A stretch of DNA of 64,000 bases from the NCBI GenBank assembly GCA_029256085.1, contig JAQSYP010000004.1:62001-126000 (forward strand), given 5' to 3'. The position numbers were made by a program, and so were the translations under genes. The notes under the pieces are model-generated. The model was not told the DNA's origin. It saw only the letters and a list, made by a program, of their open reading frames with translations, and made no database searches. Each line of letters starts with the position of its first letter. Within the stretch, counting starts at the first letter, position 1. Of this stretch, positions 54,172 through 63,215 are shown piece by piece. Source of the DNA: Caryophanales bacterium (lineage in GTDB: Bacteria > Bacillota > Bacilli > CAJFEE01).

Positions 54172-54807
54172 ATGTTTGTAAATAGCATTATGATTCCAAA
54201 AAATAAAAGTCATTATTTAGTATCTGATCAAAAAATTGGAGAAGCTTTAAAAATATTAGAGGAATTAGATTTGGATAGTCTTCCAGTAATTAATGAAGAT
54301 AAGTATGATGGCATAGTTACTCGTTATCGTATTTATAAATACTTATTTGAAAATGATGCCTTACCTAAGGAACAAATTTTAAATAGTGTAGAAGTTTCAG
54401 AAATTGCGGCATATAAGGATATTTTTTTAAATGGTGATGAAGTTTTTGAAAAAACATTAGTAGTATTAAAGGATTTTCCAGCAGTTGCTGTAGTTGAAGA
54501 CGATGGTACTTTTACTGGTGTTGTAACGAGGTTTGATGTCCTCGAACAGTTCAGAAGTGTATTCGGAATGAATAAGCCAGGGGTAAGGATTGCGTTTACT
54601 TCTGTTGAAGCAGAAGGACGTATCGCTAAACTTGCAGAGGTAACTAAGAATTTTCATGAGAATATTATTTCGATTACAACTTTTGATGAAACTGATAAAC
54701 TAGTTAGAAGAATCGTATTGAAGGTTGAAAAGGCAGCTAATATAAAGCAATTTATTAAGAAGTTAGAAAATGAAGGTTTTAGAATTTTAAGCATATACGA
54801 AGATTAA
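54172..54807 (+). CDS. CBS-pair and ACT domain protein (AcuB-like)
   Basis: 211 residues. Two CBS motifs: about 1-60 (IGEALKILEELDLDSLPVINE...GIVTRYRIYK) and about 75-130 (AVAVVEDDGTFTGVVTRFDVLE), then an ACT-like domain (about 138-211: GRIAKLAEVTKNFHENIISI). This resembles AcuB/YtuN-type proteins that bind adenine nucleotides. GGAGGAG precedes the ATG. Ligand and target unknown. Confidence 0.85.
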   Translation: MFVNSIMIPKNKSHYLVSDQKIGEALKILEELDLDSLPVINEDKYDGIVTRYRIYKYLFENDALPKEQILNSVEVSEIAAYKDIFLNGDEVFEKTLVVLKDFPAVAVVEDDGTFTGVVTRFDVLEQFRSVFGMNKPGVRIAFTSVEAEGRIAKLAEVTKNFHENIISITTFDETDKLVRRIVLKVEKAANIKQFIKKLENEGFRILSIYED

Positions 54808-54822
54808 GATTAACATCTTCAC

Positions 54823-54846
54823 ACCGCCATTGGCGGTTTTTTTTGC
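54823..54846 (+). terminator. intrinsic terminator
   Basis: ACCGCC-ATT-GGCGGT followed by eight T, running into family A copy 7. Confidence 0.88.
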
Positions 54847-54957
54847 TATAACCGAAAAGTATAAACTTCTGCGTAGTTCATACTTTCCTAACGCATAAGA
54901 GCAGCTACGGCTCTGCCGTCGTTTTAAAAGCTCGGCAATCGCCAAGTTTTCTTTATC
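54845..54957 (+). repeat. family A element, copy 7
   Basis: GCTATAACCGAAAAGTATAAACT head, TTCATACTTTCCTAACGCATAAGAGC, ACGGC-TCT-GCCGT, CTCGGCAATCGCCAAG, TTTTCTTTAT tail. Nothing else is seen up to ypbH. Confidence 0.85.
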
Positions 54958-55097
54958 ATCAATATACATTAATTGATATATCTATACTATAATTGTATAA
55001 TATTTTGATACAGATGAAATAAATGATTAGGGACAAATAACAAGATTAGTATCCTCATCATAAAATGACATTATACCGTAGATTAGGAGGGGTGGTA

Positions 55098-55706
55098 ATG
55101 AGACTTGAACGATTAAATCCAAATAAATTCAAAGTATTTTTAACTTTCGATGATTTAATAGATCGTGGTTTGACAAAGGATGACCTATGGCACAACGCCC
55201 CTAAAGTACAACAGCTTTTCCAAGATATGATGAAAGAGGCAAGTGATGAATTGGGCTTTGAAATGGATGGTAAATTGGCTGTTGAAATATATTCACTCCA
55301 AGCACAAGGCATGGTAGTAATAGTTACCAAAGAAAAAATAATTAATAACTTAGAAGAAGATTATGATGATGATGATGATGATGACTTTGTTGAAATGCAA
55401 GTAACATTAGATGAAGTACATGAAGTTCTTTTTGAAATATATTCTTTAGAAGACGTTATAGATATGGCTTATAGGGTATGTGATTTTGGTAATATTCCAG
55501 CGAAACTTTATATGTATGATAGTCTATATTATTTATATATCGATCCTATAAATATAGAAACTGTTGATATCGATGTATTAATTTCAATATTGTCTGAATA
55601 CGGAAACCCTTCTGTAAGAACAATTCATAGGATACAAGAATATGGAAAAGTGTTGTTTAATGAACAAGCGATAAATAATATTATAAAATATTTCAAGAAG
55701 AGTTAA
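55098..55706 (+). CDS. ypbH: MecA-type adaptor YpbH
   Basis: 202 residues. N-terminal MRLERLNPNKFKVFLTFDDLIDRGL and C-terminal half (FEIYSLEDVIDMA... IHRIQEYGKVLF) match MecA/YpbH, which bring substrates to the ClpC protease. Paralogue YpbH is chosen from position in the ypb cluster. An acidic linker has seven Asp in a row encoded mostly by repeated GAT. GGAGGGG precedes the ATG at 55098. Confidence 0.9.
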   Translation: MRLERLNPNKFKVFLTFDDLIDRGLTKDDLWHNAPKVQQLFQDMMKEASDELGFEMDGKLAVEIYSLQAQGMVVIVTKEKIINNLEEDYDDDDDDDFVEMQVTLDEVHEVLFEIYSLEDVIDMAYRVCDFGNIPAKLYMYDSLYYLYIDPINIETVDIDVLISILSEYGNPSVRTIHRIQEYGKVLFNEQAINNIIKYFKKS

Positions 55707-55710
55707 TAAA

Positions 55711-56454
55711 ATGAGCAATAATTATATCTTTCAAATCTCAAATGAAATAGAAGTTTGGAAAAGCAAAATTCACAAAAAGAATAGTTTGTTTTCTAGATCG
55801 GCGAAACAGATACAAAATAAAATTAACAATAAAATTCCTGAGGAATATCATGCTAAAATTTCTGGAATTATAAAAAATTTTTGTGGAGCATGTCTATCTG
55901 GATCAAAATATATCTCAAATGAAAAACTGGATCCAAACCGAACACTTGAACAATCTGATAAACTACTAGATGAGAAGTTATCATACTACAAAAAAATTGC
56001 TGTTGCTGAAGGTGCAGGGACTGGTGCTGCAGGACTCTTAATTGGCCTTGCAGATTTTCCTCTTCTACTAGGACTTAAATTAAAATTTATGTATGATATT
56101 GCTATTATTTATGGTTATGATGTAAATAATTTAAAAGAAAGACAATTTTTACTCCATATTTTTCTTCTTACTTACTCCAGTTCAGAAACTAAAGTTTCTC
56201 TTTTTAAAAAAATAAATAGTTGGGATATATTAACTGAAGCTGAAAGGTCAATTGATTGGGATACGTTTCAAAAAGAATACCGTGACTCAATTGATCTTAT
56301 AAAAATGCTACAGCTTGTTCCAGGGATAGGTGCCGCAGTTGGTGCATATGCAAACTATACTTTACTAGAGAAGCTAGGAGAGACTTCAAAAAATTGCTAC
56401 AGAATTAGAAAACTTAATCAAAATAACATTATTAATCAAAATGCCAATAGCTAA
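55711..56454 (+). CDS. EcsC-family protein
   Basis: 247 residues. The centre AVAEGAGTGAAGLLIGLADFPLLLGLKLKFMYDIAIIYGYD is typical of the EcsC family, and LVPGIGAAVGAYANYTLLEKLG closes it; both hydrophobic parts could contact membrane. Starts 4 bp after ypbH, so probably co-transcribed. EcsC function is unclear; in B. subtilis it accompanies the EcsAB transporter. Confidence 0.85.
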   Translation: MSNNYIFQISNEIEVWKSKIHKKNSLFSRSAKQIQNKINNKIPEEYHAKISGIIKNFCGACLSGSKYISNEKLDPNRTLEQSDKLLDEKLSYYKKIAVAEGAGTGAAGLLIGLADFPLLLGLKLKFMYDIAIIYGYDVNNLKERQFLLHIFLLTYSSSETKVSLFKKINSWDILTEAERSIDWDTFQKEYRDSIDLIKMLQLVPGIGAAVGAYANYTLLEKLGETSKNCYRIRKLNQNNIINQNANS

Positions 56455-56476
56455 TAATTAAAGCTATTGGCATTTT
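56438..56476. terminator. bidirectional terminator
   Basis: AAAATGCCAATAGCT pairs exactly with AGCTATTGGCATTTT; overlaps the EcsC-family stop codon. Confidence 0.88.
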
Positions 56477-56504
56477 ATTGCACCGGATAGACCGGTTGTC
56501 ATGA

Positions 56505-57206
56505 TTAATATAGGTTTTTAATATCGATTGTATGGTCTCTATCTAGAGCTTTTACTAAGTATTCCTTATTTGTAAACTTCTTAAAAGGAACTTGATTTAA
56601 TAAATTTTTAAAAACCCTATTAACGGATTGGTTTTGAGTTCGATGACAGAGTAAAGCTTTTTTTACAGTTTCGGAGTTTTCAATACTTAAATCAACAACA
56701 ATATCTATTTCTGTCATTTTTTCTAAATATGCTCTTGGACCTTTTATTTCTTCTGGATATGTTGAATAATATAATTTTTTTATAAAACTAAACTCACTTC
56801 TACTAGCTATTTCTGTTGTTACTTCATGAATGGCAATATGATCTTTGTGACCAGAAATGCCATGGGATGGAAAAGTAATTACGATTTCCGGTTTATGTTC
56901 TTGTAGGATATTTTCTAGTTCTTTTTTCAAATCATTTTTTGATTCGGGTAATTTACCATCTAGAAAGCTTCCTGTTATAACTTTATTAACTCCAAGTACT
57001 TTTGCGGCCTCGATTAATTCTTTATTTCTAACTTCAGATAATTGTTCTTTAGTACATACTGGAGGTTCTCCACACTTTCCAGCATCTCCTAGTGTTGCAC
57101 AATATAATATAATTTCGCACTTGTTTTTTGAGTACAGTTTGTTTATAAGTCCTCCAACCGTAAATGTCTCATCGTCCGGATGTGCAAATGAAAAAAATAC
57201 TTTCAT
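56505..57206 (-). CDS. LmbE/PIG-L family N-deacetylase, possibly BshB2
   Basis: 233 residues. SFAHPDDETFTVGG is the metal-binding AHPDD motif; FPSHGISGHKDHIAIHE gives the second His cluster. The family removes acetyl from GlcNAc-malate (BshB1/BshB2, bacillithiol synthesis), GlcNAc or antibiotics. Bacillaceae often have two such genes; which one this is cannot be settled here. Diverges from gudB. Confidence 0.82.
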   Translation of the reverse strand: MKVFFSFAHPDDETFTVGGLINKLYSKNKCEIILYCATLGDAGKCGEPPVCTKEQLSEVRNKELIEAAKVLGVNKVITGSFLDGKLPESKNDLKKELENILQEHKPEIVITFPSHGISGHKDHIAIHEVTTEIASRSEFSFIKKLYYSTYPEEIKGPRAYLEKMTEIDIVVDLSIENSETVKKALLCHRTQNQSVNRVFKNLLNQVPFKKFTNKEYLVKALDRDHTIDIKNLY

Positions 57207-57396
57207 AAAATTATTACCCTCCCAGCGTATGCTTTTTATAATAAAATAAATTATTTAAGTAGGCAAATATTGTTTCAAATACTTTTATATAATAAACATA
57301 GATTAATTTAAATAAACAAGTGCTTTTCCTTGCAAATTTTTTGCTCTATTGTATATTATTGGTTTGAGATTGTAATTATATCTAGGGGGTTTATTG

Positions 57397-58677
57397 ATGT
57401 CTACGGATCATCAGAATGTGGATAATGAGAATAATCAAGAAAAGCACGATGTTTTAACTTCCACCCAAGTAGTTATAAAAGATGCATTACAAAAATTAGG
57501 CTATCCTGAAGAAATGTATGACCTTTTAAAAGAGCCATTACGGATGCTCACTGTAAAAATACCAATTAGAATGGACGATGGAAAAGTAAAAATTTTTACA
57601 GGCTATCGGGCTCAACACAATGACGCAGTAGGTCCAACAAAAGGTGGTATAAGATTTCATCCTAGTGTAACGGAGAATGAGGTAAAGGCTTTATCAATCT
57701 GGATGAGTTTAAAATGTGGAATCGTTGATTTACCTTATGGTGGTGGAAAAGGTGGAATTGTTTGTGACCCACGAGAAATGTCTTTTAGAGAATTAGAGAG
57801 ATTAAGTAGAGGATATGTAAGAGCAATAAGTCAGTTCGTAGGTCCTACTAAAGATATACCGGCTCCTGATGTATTTACTAACTCTCAAATAATGGCATGG
57901 ATGATGGATGAATATAGTAGAATAGATGAATTTAACTCTCCTGGATTTATAACAGGAAAACCGTTAGTTTTAGGTGGTTCACACGGCCGTGAAACTGCAA
58001 CTGCTAAAGGAGTTACAATTTGCATAAGAGAAGCTGCTAAAAAACGTGGTATAAATCTTGAAGGGGCACGTGTAGTCGTTCAAGGTTTCGGTAATGCAGG
58101 GAGTTTTCTTGCTAAATTTATGCATGACGCAGGGGCAAAAGTTACTGCAATTTCTGATGCATATGGGGCGTTGTATAACCCTGATGGCTTAGATATAGAT
58201 TACTTATTAGATAGAAGGGATAGCTTTGGAACAGTTACAAAGCTATTTAAGAATACAATTTCTAACAAAGAATTATTGGAATTAGAATGTGATATCTTAG
58301 TACCAGCAGCTATAGAGAATCAAATAACTGCTAGTAATGCAAACAATATTAAGGCAAGTATTGTTGTTGAAGCAGCAAACGGTCCAACAACACTTGAGGC
58401 AACAAAAATACTTACCGAAAGAGGTATTTTATTAGTTCCAGATGTATTGGCAAGCTCTGGTGGAGTAACTGTTTCTTATTTTGAATGGGTTCAAAATAAT
58501 CAAGGTTATTATTGGACCGAAGAAGAAGTAGAAGAAAAGTTAGAGAAGGTAATGGTTAAATCTTTTAACAATATTTATGAAACTTCTTACAATAGAAAGA
58601 TTGACATGCGATTAGCAGCATATATGGTTGGGGTTAGAAAAATGGCTGAAGCTAGTCGTTTTAGGGGTTGGATATAA
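57397..58677 (+). CDS. gudB: NAD-specific glutamate dehydrogenase (GudB/RocG)
   Basis: 426 residues. Oxidative deamination of glutamate to 2-oxoglutarate. VGPTKGGIRFHP and LPYGGGKGGIVCDP (catalytic Lys), DVFTNSQIMAWMMDEY, and Rossmann GFGNAGSFLA. No duplication or disruption of the active site is seen. GudB is favoured over RocG by position near ypbH and ypfA, as in B. subtilis. TAGGGGG precedes the ATG. Confidence 0.95.
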   Translation: MSTDHQNVDNENNQEKHDVLTSTQVVIKDALQKLGYPEEMYDLLKEPLRMLTVKIPIRMDDGKVKIFTGYRAQHNDAVGPTKGGIRFHPSVTENEVKALSIWMSLKCGIVDLPYGGGKGGIVCDPREMSFRELERLSRGYVRAISQFVGPTKDIPAPDVFTNSQIMAWMMDEYSRIDEFNSPGFITGKPLVLGGSHGRETATAKGVTICIREAAKKRGINLEGARVVVQGFGNAGSFLAKFMHDAGAKVTAISDAYGALYNPDGLDIDYLLDRRDSFGTVTKLFKNTISNKELLELECDILVPAAIENQITASNANNIKASIVVEAANGPTTLEATKILTERGILLVPDVLASSGGVTVSYFEWVQNNQGYYWTEEEVEEKLEKVMVKSFNNIYETSYNRKIDMRLAAYMVGVRKMAEASRFRGWI

Positions 58678-58685
58678 TAAAAAAC

Positions 58686-58719
58686 AGGCGACTATAACTT
58701 AATAGTTGCCTATTTTTTA
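58686..58719 (+). terminator. gudB terminator
   Basis: AGGCGACTA pairs with TAGTTGCCT (one G-U), followed by ATTTTTTATT. Confidence 0.85.
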
Positions 58720-58723
58720 TTGA

Positions 58724-58852
58724 GCTAATAGGAAAGTATAAACTTTAACTAGTTCATACTTTCCTAACGCATAAGTGCAACTACGGCTCTGCCGTCGCCT
58801 TATAGGCTCTGCCGTCGCCTTATAGGCTCGGCAATCGCCGAGTTTTCTTTAT
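58724..58852 (+). repeat. family A element, copy 8, with 20-bp internal tandem duplication
   Basis: Full-length copy: GCTAATAGGAAAGTATAAACT head to TTTTCTTTAT tail. The unit GGCTCTGCCGTCGCCTTATA occurs twice in exact tandem (58785-58804 and 58805-58824), so hairpin 2 region is doubled. Hairpin 3 CTCGGC-AATC-GCCGAG is perfect. Confidence 0.88.
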
Positions 58853-58880
58853 TTGATTTGTATAAGAAAAACTTGTTAAA

Positions 58881-59858
58881 CTAATAATTTCTTTTGAATT
58901 GTTCTTCTAATAATTTATAATTTAAACCTTGTTCTAACAATACAAGTAGCTTTAAACGGGCTTTGTGGCCAGATAGTCCATTTGAAAAAATAACTCCCAT
59001 TTCTTTAAGTTGTTTTCCTCCTCCTTCATAATCATAGAGGTCTTGTACAATTCCGTTAAAACATCTCGACACTAATACAATTGGAATTCCTTTATCTAAT
59101 ATTTCCTTCATATAAGGGAGTGAGTTAGGCGGTAAGTTTCCCTGACCTAATGCTTCAATTACGACTCCGTCATAATTATTATTTACAATACAACTAAAGA
59201 ATCCATTATCCATGTCAGCGTAAGCTTTAATTAATAAAACATTTTTGCTTATGTCTGTGATTGAAAAACATTCAGAAGCAAGTTTCATTCCATGAAAAAG
59301 TATTTCTTTTTTTGTAATAATACCAATTGCACCAAATCTAGGGCTTTGAAAAGTTGCAATATTACTTGTGTGAGTTTTTGTAACTCCTTTTGCTGAATGA
59401 ATTTCATCATTCATTACTACTAAGACGCCTCTATCTCTTGCGTCTTTTGATGAAGACACTCTAATTGATGAAAGCAAATTATATAGTGCATCACTTCCAA
59501 CCTCATTACTAGATCTCATAGCTCCAGTCACAACCACAGGGAATTCCTTTGTATCAACTGTTAAATCTAAGAAGTACGCAGTCTCTTCAAGAGTATCAGT
59601 GCCGTGAGTAATGACTGCACCATTGAAGCCCTCTAGTTTTTTCTGTTCAATTACTTCCTTAATTTTTAACATGTGTTTTAAAGTGATATGTGGCGACGGT
59701 AATGAAAGTAAATTAATTGTTTCTACCATGTAATCTTTAAAATATAGATTTGAATAGTCATTCAATGGGTGATCCTTTTGAGGTGAAACAGTACCGGTCT
59801 CAGAGTTTTCTCCCATCGATATTGTCCCACCTGTATGAATTACAATAATCTTTTTCAC
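58881..59858 (-). CDS. ansA: type I L-asparaginase
   Basis: 325 residues. Hydrolyses asparagine to aspartate and ammonia. IHTGGTISM (first catalytic Thr) and ITHGTDTLEETA (second Thr-Asp) are complete; VTGAMRSSNEVGSDALYNL is also conserved. The GTG at 59858 has TTGGAGG upstream; a TTG at 59870 would overlap that box. No signal peptide: cytosolic. Diverges from ypfA. Confidence 0.95.
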   Translation of the reverse strand: MKKIIVIHTGGTISMGENSETGTVSPQKDHPLNDYSNLYFKDYMVETINLLSLPSPHITLKHMLKIKEVIEQKKLEGFNGAVITHGTDTLEETAYFLDLTVDTKEFPVVVTGAMRSSNEVGSDALYNLLSSIRVSSSKDARDRGVLVVMNDEIHSAKGVTKTHTSNIATFQSPRFGAIGIITKKEILFHGMKLASECFSITDISKNVLLIKAYADMDNGFFSCIVNNNYDGVVIEALGQGNLPPNSLPYMKEILDKGIPIVLVSRCFNGIVQDLYDYEGGGKQLKEMGVIFSNGLSGHKARLKLLVLLEQGLNYKLLEEQFKRNY

Positions 59859-59990
59859 TATATCCTCCAAATAATTTTTGTTTAAATATAGTATAACAAA
59901 ATCTCTTTAACTTTTAATAAAGTCATGAGATAATATTTTATGATTATTAAGAGATATTTAATGTTTTACATAATTTAGGGGGAGATGTTT

Positions 59991-60650
59991 TTGTTAAATA
60001 TAGGGGACACAATTATCTTACAGTCAACAGATGAACAAGATACAAAAAAACTCCGCTCAAAAGTAGTAGATATTATAGACGAAAAAGTTTATATAGACTT
60101 TCCTGTAAATGATAAAACTAAAAAAACTGAAATCGTGGTTATTGGACAAGAATATTCTGCAGTTTTTGTTGGGAAGGATCAATCGGTATATATATTTACC
60201 ACTGAAATTATATCAAAGTTAAGACAACAAATTCCTATGATACAAATATCATACCCTGGGCATAAAAATCTAAGAAGATTACAAAGAAGAGAATTTGTAC
60301 GAGTAGATTCAAGCTTAGATGTATCAATAATCTTTGGTAATAAACGTAATATCGCATTTAACACTGTAACTTCTGATATCAGTGCAGGTGGATGTGCAAT
60401 AATTTTACCAAAGAAAGAAAAACTATTACCTACAATGATTATTGATATGTATCTTGTGTTACCTCTAGAGTCAGGGTACAAATATTTACTGCTTAAGGGT
60501 AAAGTTATTAGAGTATTAGAAGGAACTAATAAAGAACCTGATAAAGTACCTGTTGAATTCGTAAATATTAGTGAGGTTGATAGACAATTAATTATACGTT
60601 ATTGTTTTGAAAAACAACTTGAAATGCGTAAACGTGGAATAATCTCATAG
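59991..60650 (+). CDS. ypfA: PilZ-domain c-di-GMP receptor YpfA (MotI/DgrA)
   Basis: 219 residues with N-terminal YcgR-like domain (about 1-95) and C-terminal PilZ (about 96-215). The binding motif RRLQRREFVR gives RxxxR and SDISAGGCAI the D/NxSxxG. In B. subtilis the ligand-bound form acts on MotA and stops the flagellar motor. TTG at 59991 follows GGGGGAGA; an ATG at 59985 is inside this box. Only dedicated c-di-GMP effector recognised in the window. Confidence 0.94.
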   Translation: MLNIGDTIILQSTDEQDTKKLRSKVVDIIDEKVYIDFPVNDKTKKTEIVVIGQEYSAVFVGKDQSVYIFTTEIISKLRQQIPMIQISYPGHKNLRRLQRREFVRVDSSLDVSIIFGNKRNIAFNTVTSDISAGGCAIILPKKEKLLPTMIIDMYLVLPLESGYKYLLLKGKVIRVLEGTNKEPDKVPVEFVNISEVDRQLIIRYCFEKQLEMRKRGIIS

Positions 60651-60720
60651 AATATTAATTCCAAAATTCGTTTAAAATAGAATTGATTGATAAAATTTTA
60701 TTTTATAAAGAGGTATATAA

Positions 60721-60909
60721 ATGTTCAACTTCCTCGAACGAATTTTAATAAAAATTTGTATAATCCATATGCTACTTCTAATTATTGCTCAAGCATTGAT
60801 ATTAGAGTTTAATATTATGCCATACGTTAATAAGGTTGTATATTATGAAGGTGTTGTAAAACCATCTTTATCAGATACTTTAGAAACCTTTAAACAAATG
60901 ATAAAATGA
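60721..60909 (+). CDS. ypfB: YpfB small membrane protein
   Basis: 62 residues, single helix (about 10-30), short polar tail. B. subtilis has the same small gene between ypfA and cmk (DUF5359). AAAGAGGT precedes the ATG. An AGCAGGA/TCCTGCT hairpin follows at 60914-60931, perhaps a weak attenuator before cmk. Confidence 0.85.
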   Translation: MFNFLERILIKICIIHMLLLIIAQALILEFNIMPYVNKVVYYEGVVKPSLSDTLETFKQMIK

Positions 60910-60964
60910 AATGAGCAGGATATTTCCTGCTTTATTTAATTTACAACTCAAAATAGGAGGCATT

Positions 60965-61636
60965 ATGTCTAAAAGAATAAGTATAGCTATTGACGGCCCA
61001 GCAGCTGCTGGTAAAAGCACTGTTGCAAAGATAATAGCTAAAAAATTAGGATACATATATATTGACACTGGTGCTATGTACAGAGCTATCACTCTAAAAG
61101 TGTTAGAATTGAAACATGATTTAAATAATAATAGTTTGATCAAAGAAATTCTAGAAAACACAGAAATAGATTTAAAGAATAGTGAAGTCGGTCAAAGAGT
61201 TATACTTGATGGTATTGATGTAACTGATAAAGTTAGGGGCAATGATGTAACAAAATCAGTTTCAATTATTGCTGCAATTCCAGAAGTTAGAGATAATATG
61301 CTTATTAGACAAAGAAATTTGGGTTCAACTGGCGGAGTAGTTATGGATGGTAGGGATATTGGAACTCATGTCCTACCTTATGCTGAAGTTAAAATTTTTC
61401 TTATAGCAAGCGTTGAAGAACGTGCTGTAAGACGCCATAAGGAAAATATAGAAAGAGGATTTAGTTCAGATCTTGAAGAATTAAAAATAGAAATAGCAAA
61501 AAGGGATGAACTTGATTCAACTAGAGAAGTCGCACCACTAATTAAGGCTAATGACGCTATAGAAATTGATACAACATCAAAAAACTTAGAAGAAGTTGTT
61601 AATGCTATAATGGATATAATAAAAGATAAAATTTAG
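60965..61636 (+). CDS. cmk: cytidylate kinase
   Basis: 223 residues. Phosphorylates CMP and dCMP. P-loop [33 protein letters not shown] and an Arg-rich lid ([13 protein letters not shown]). AGGAGG precedes the ATG at 60965; the longer frame from 60911 would include the hairpin region. Followed by ypfD as in most Firmicutes. Confidence 0.97.
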   Translation: MSKRISIAIDGPAAAGKSTVAKIIAKKLGYIYIDTGAMYRAITLKVLELKHDLNNNSLIKEILENTEIDLKNSEVGQRVILDGIDVTDKVRGNDVTKSVSIIAAIPEVRDNMLIRQRNLGSTGGVVMDGRDIGTHVLPYAEVKIFLIASVEERAVRRHKENIERGFSSDLEELKIEIAKRDELDSTREVAPLIKANDAIEIDTTSKNLEEVVNAIMDIIKDKI

Positions 61637-61716
61637 CTTTTGATACATATGGTAATATTAAATTAGTTATAATTATTTAAAATAAATATTAAAAGAAAAA
61701 AGTTGGAGGAGTAAAT

Positions 61717-62865
61717 ATGAATCAAAATACAGAGCTTAAAATGGAAGAGATTCAAGTTACAGTGGGAAGTGTATTTGAAGGTACTGTCGTAAAAATTGAA
61801 GATAAGCAAGCATTAGTAGACTTTGGTTATAAAGTAGAAGCTATATTACCAATTAGTGAAATCTCAAGCTTCCACGTTGAAAATGTAAGTGATGAAATAA
61901 GTGTAAATGACAAAATTAAATTTAAAATAATGTCTATTAAAGAAGATGATATTGTTGTTTCGAAAAAAGCGGTTGATTTAGAAGAAAAGTGGAGTTCATT
62001 AGAGGCTGCTTACAATAATGGAGAGTTAATCGAGGGTAAAGTAAAAGAAGTTGTTAAAGGTGGATTAGTTGTAGATGTTGGATTAAGAGGTTTTATTCCT
62101 GCATCAATGGTATCTACAAAGTTTGTTGAGGACTTAAGTGAATATGTTGGACAAGTTTTACCTCTTAAAATTATTGAATTAGATCGTGAAAAAATAAAAT
62201 TAGTACTTTCTTATAAAGCAGTTTTGGAGTATGAATCATCAAAAGCAAAAAGTGATGCATTAAACCAAATTAAAGTTGGAGAGATACTAGATGGAACTGT
62301 AGCTAGAATAACTAATTTCGGGGCATTTGTTAACATCGGAAGTGTTGATGGATTAGTACATATATCTCAATTATCTTATAATAGAGTTAATAAAGTTGAA
62401 GAGGTACTTTCTGTAGGAGATACTGTAAAAGTAAAAGTTATTTCCGTTGATAAAGAAAATAATAAAATATCTTTATCTATCAAAGACACTCAAGAAAATC
62501 CAATGGAAAATGAGATAAAGAAACTCTCAGTTGGCCAAATTGTCGAAGGACAAGTTAAAAGACTTATGGCATTTGGAGCTTTTGTTGAAGTTGCACCTCA
62601 TGTAGAAGGACTGTTACATGTATCCCAAATAAGTTCAAAACACTTAAATAATCCAAAAGATGTTTTGTCTGTCGGTGATAAAGTTAAAGTTAAAATTCAA
62701 GAAATAGATTTGGAAAAGAAAAAATTATCTCTAAGTATTAAACAAATTGAAGAGGATGCTGAGCTTGAAGATTTGAAAAAATATCAAGATCAAGCAAAAT
62801 CAGAAAACGCAGGTTTTAATTTAAGCGAACTAATTGGAGATAAGTTAAAAAAATTTAATAAATAA
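61717..62865 (+). CDS. ypfD: 30S ribosomal protein S1 homologue YpfD
   Basis: 382 residues with four S1 (OB-fold) RNA-binding repeats: start near residues 13, 100, 185 and 270, each with the G-x-x-G/A-x-V-x-x-I/L pattern ([44 protein letters not shown]). Bacillus form is shorter than the six-domain E. coli S1. TTGGAGGAG precedes the ATG. Confidence 0.95.
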   Translation: MNQNTELKMEEIQVTVGSVFEGTVVKIEDKQALVDFGYKVEAILPISEISSFHVENVSDEISVNDKIKFKIMSIKEDDIVVSKKAVDLEEKWSSLEAAYNNGELIEGKVKEVVKGGLVVDVGLRGFIPASMVSTKFVEDLSEYVGQVLPLKIIELDREKIKLVLSYKAVLEYESSKAKSDALNQIKVGEILDGTVARITNFGAFVNIGSVDGLVHISQLSYNRVNKVEEVLSVGDTVKVKVISVDKENNKISLSIKDTQENPMENEIKKLSVGQIVEGQVKRLMAFGAFVEVAPHVEGLLHVSQISSKHLNNPKDVLSVGDKVKVKIQEIDLEKKKLSLSIKQIEEDAELEDLKKYQDQAKSENAGFNLSELIGDKLKKFNK

Positions 62866-62872
62866 TTTAAAA

Positions 62873-62912
62873 AAGACTCGATAAAAAATTGTCGAGTCTT
62901 TCTTTCTTTTTG
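62873..62912 (+). terminator. ypfD terminator
   Basis: AAGACTCGA pairs with TCGAGTCTT, followed by TCTTTCTTTTT. Confidence 0.85.
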
Positions 62913-62924
62913 AGTTATGAATGA

Positions 62925-63059
62925 TTATCCTTTATTATTTTTTCTAGCATCTGTAGGCGTATCAAGTTTAGTTGAACCGCCATATTTTAATGATTGATCA
63001 CGATCTGCTTCTACTTTACCCTCTTTATGAAGCTTACTTTCTTGCCTGTCTTTTCCCAT
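62925..63059 (-). CDS. ypzI: YpzI small protein
   Basis: 44 residues, very hydrophilic: MGKDRQESKLHKEGKVEADR at the start, then a Gly/Ser turn and a basic tail. It agrees with B. subtilis YpzI, found at the same place between ypfD and the yph genes. GGAGGTG precedes the ATG. Function unknown. Confidence 0.85.
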   Translation of the reverse strand: MGKDRQESKLHKEGKVEADRDQSLKYGGSTKLDTPTDARKNNKG

Positions 63060-63137
63060 GTTTTAACACCTCCAATTACTATTTTTCGAATAAAAAAACG
63101 AAATAATGCATCTAAAGGAAAATTTCCATTTGCGTCA

Positions 63138-63215
63138 ATGATAAAGATAATAAATAAATTTTTTACGGGAATATTATTAATTGTACTTAAATTTGTTTTT
63201 GAAGGAGAAAGTTAA
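63138..63215 (+). CDS. possible 25-residue leader or small membrane peptide
   Basis: ATG followed by a hydrophobic segment (FFTGILLIVLKF) and a stop that overlaps the next start as TAATG, which would couple translation to yphB. The ribosome binding site is weak. It stands where yphA (about 200 codons) is found in B. subtilis. May be spurious. Confidence 0.3.
   Translation: MIKIINKFFTGILLIVLKFVFEGES

Noticed and set aside
54787-54969. 60-codon minus-strand frame over the terminator and family A copy 7
   Set aside because: It consists of repeat sequence, and a similar frame appears over the copy at 11804; no coding evidence.
62994-63137. Upstream extension of the small frame before yphB
   Set aside because: This part is antisense to ypzI and has no good start signal; only the last 25 codons were kept as a weak candidate.
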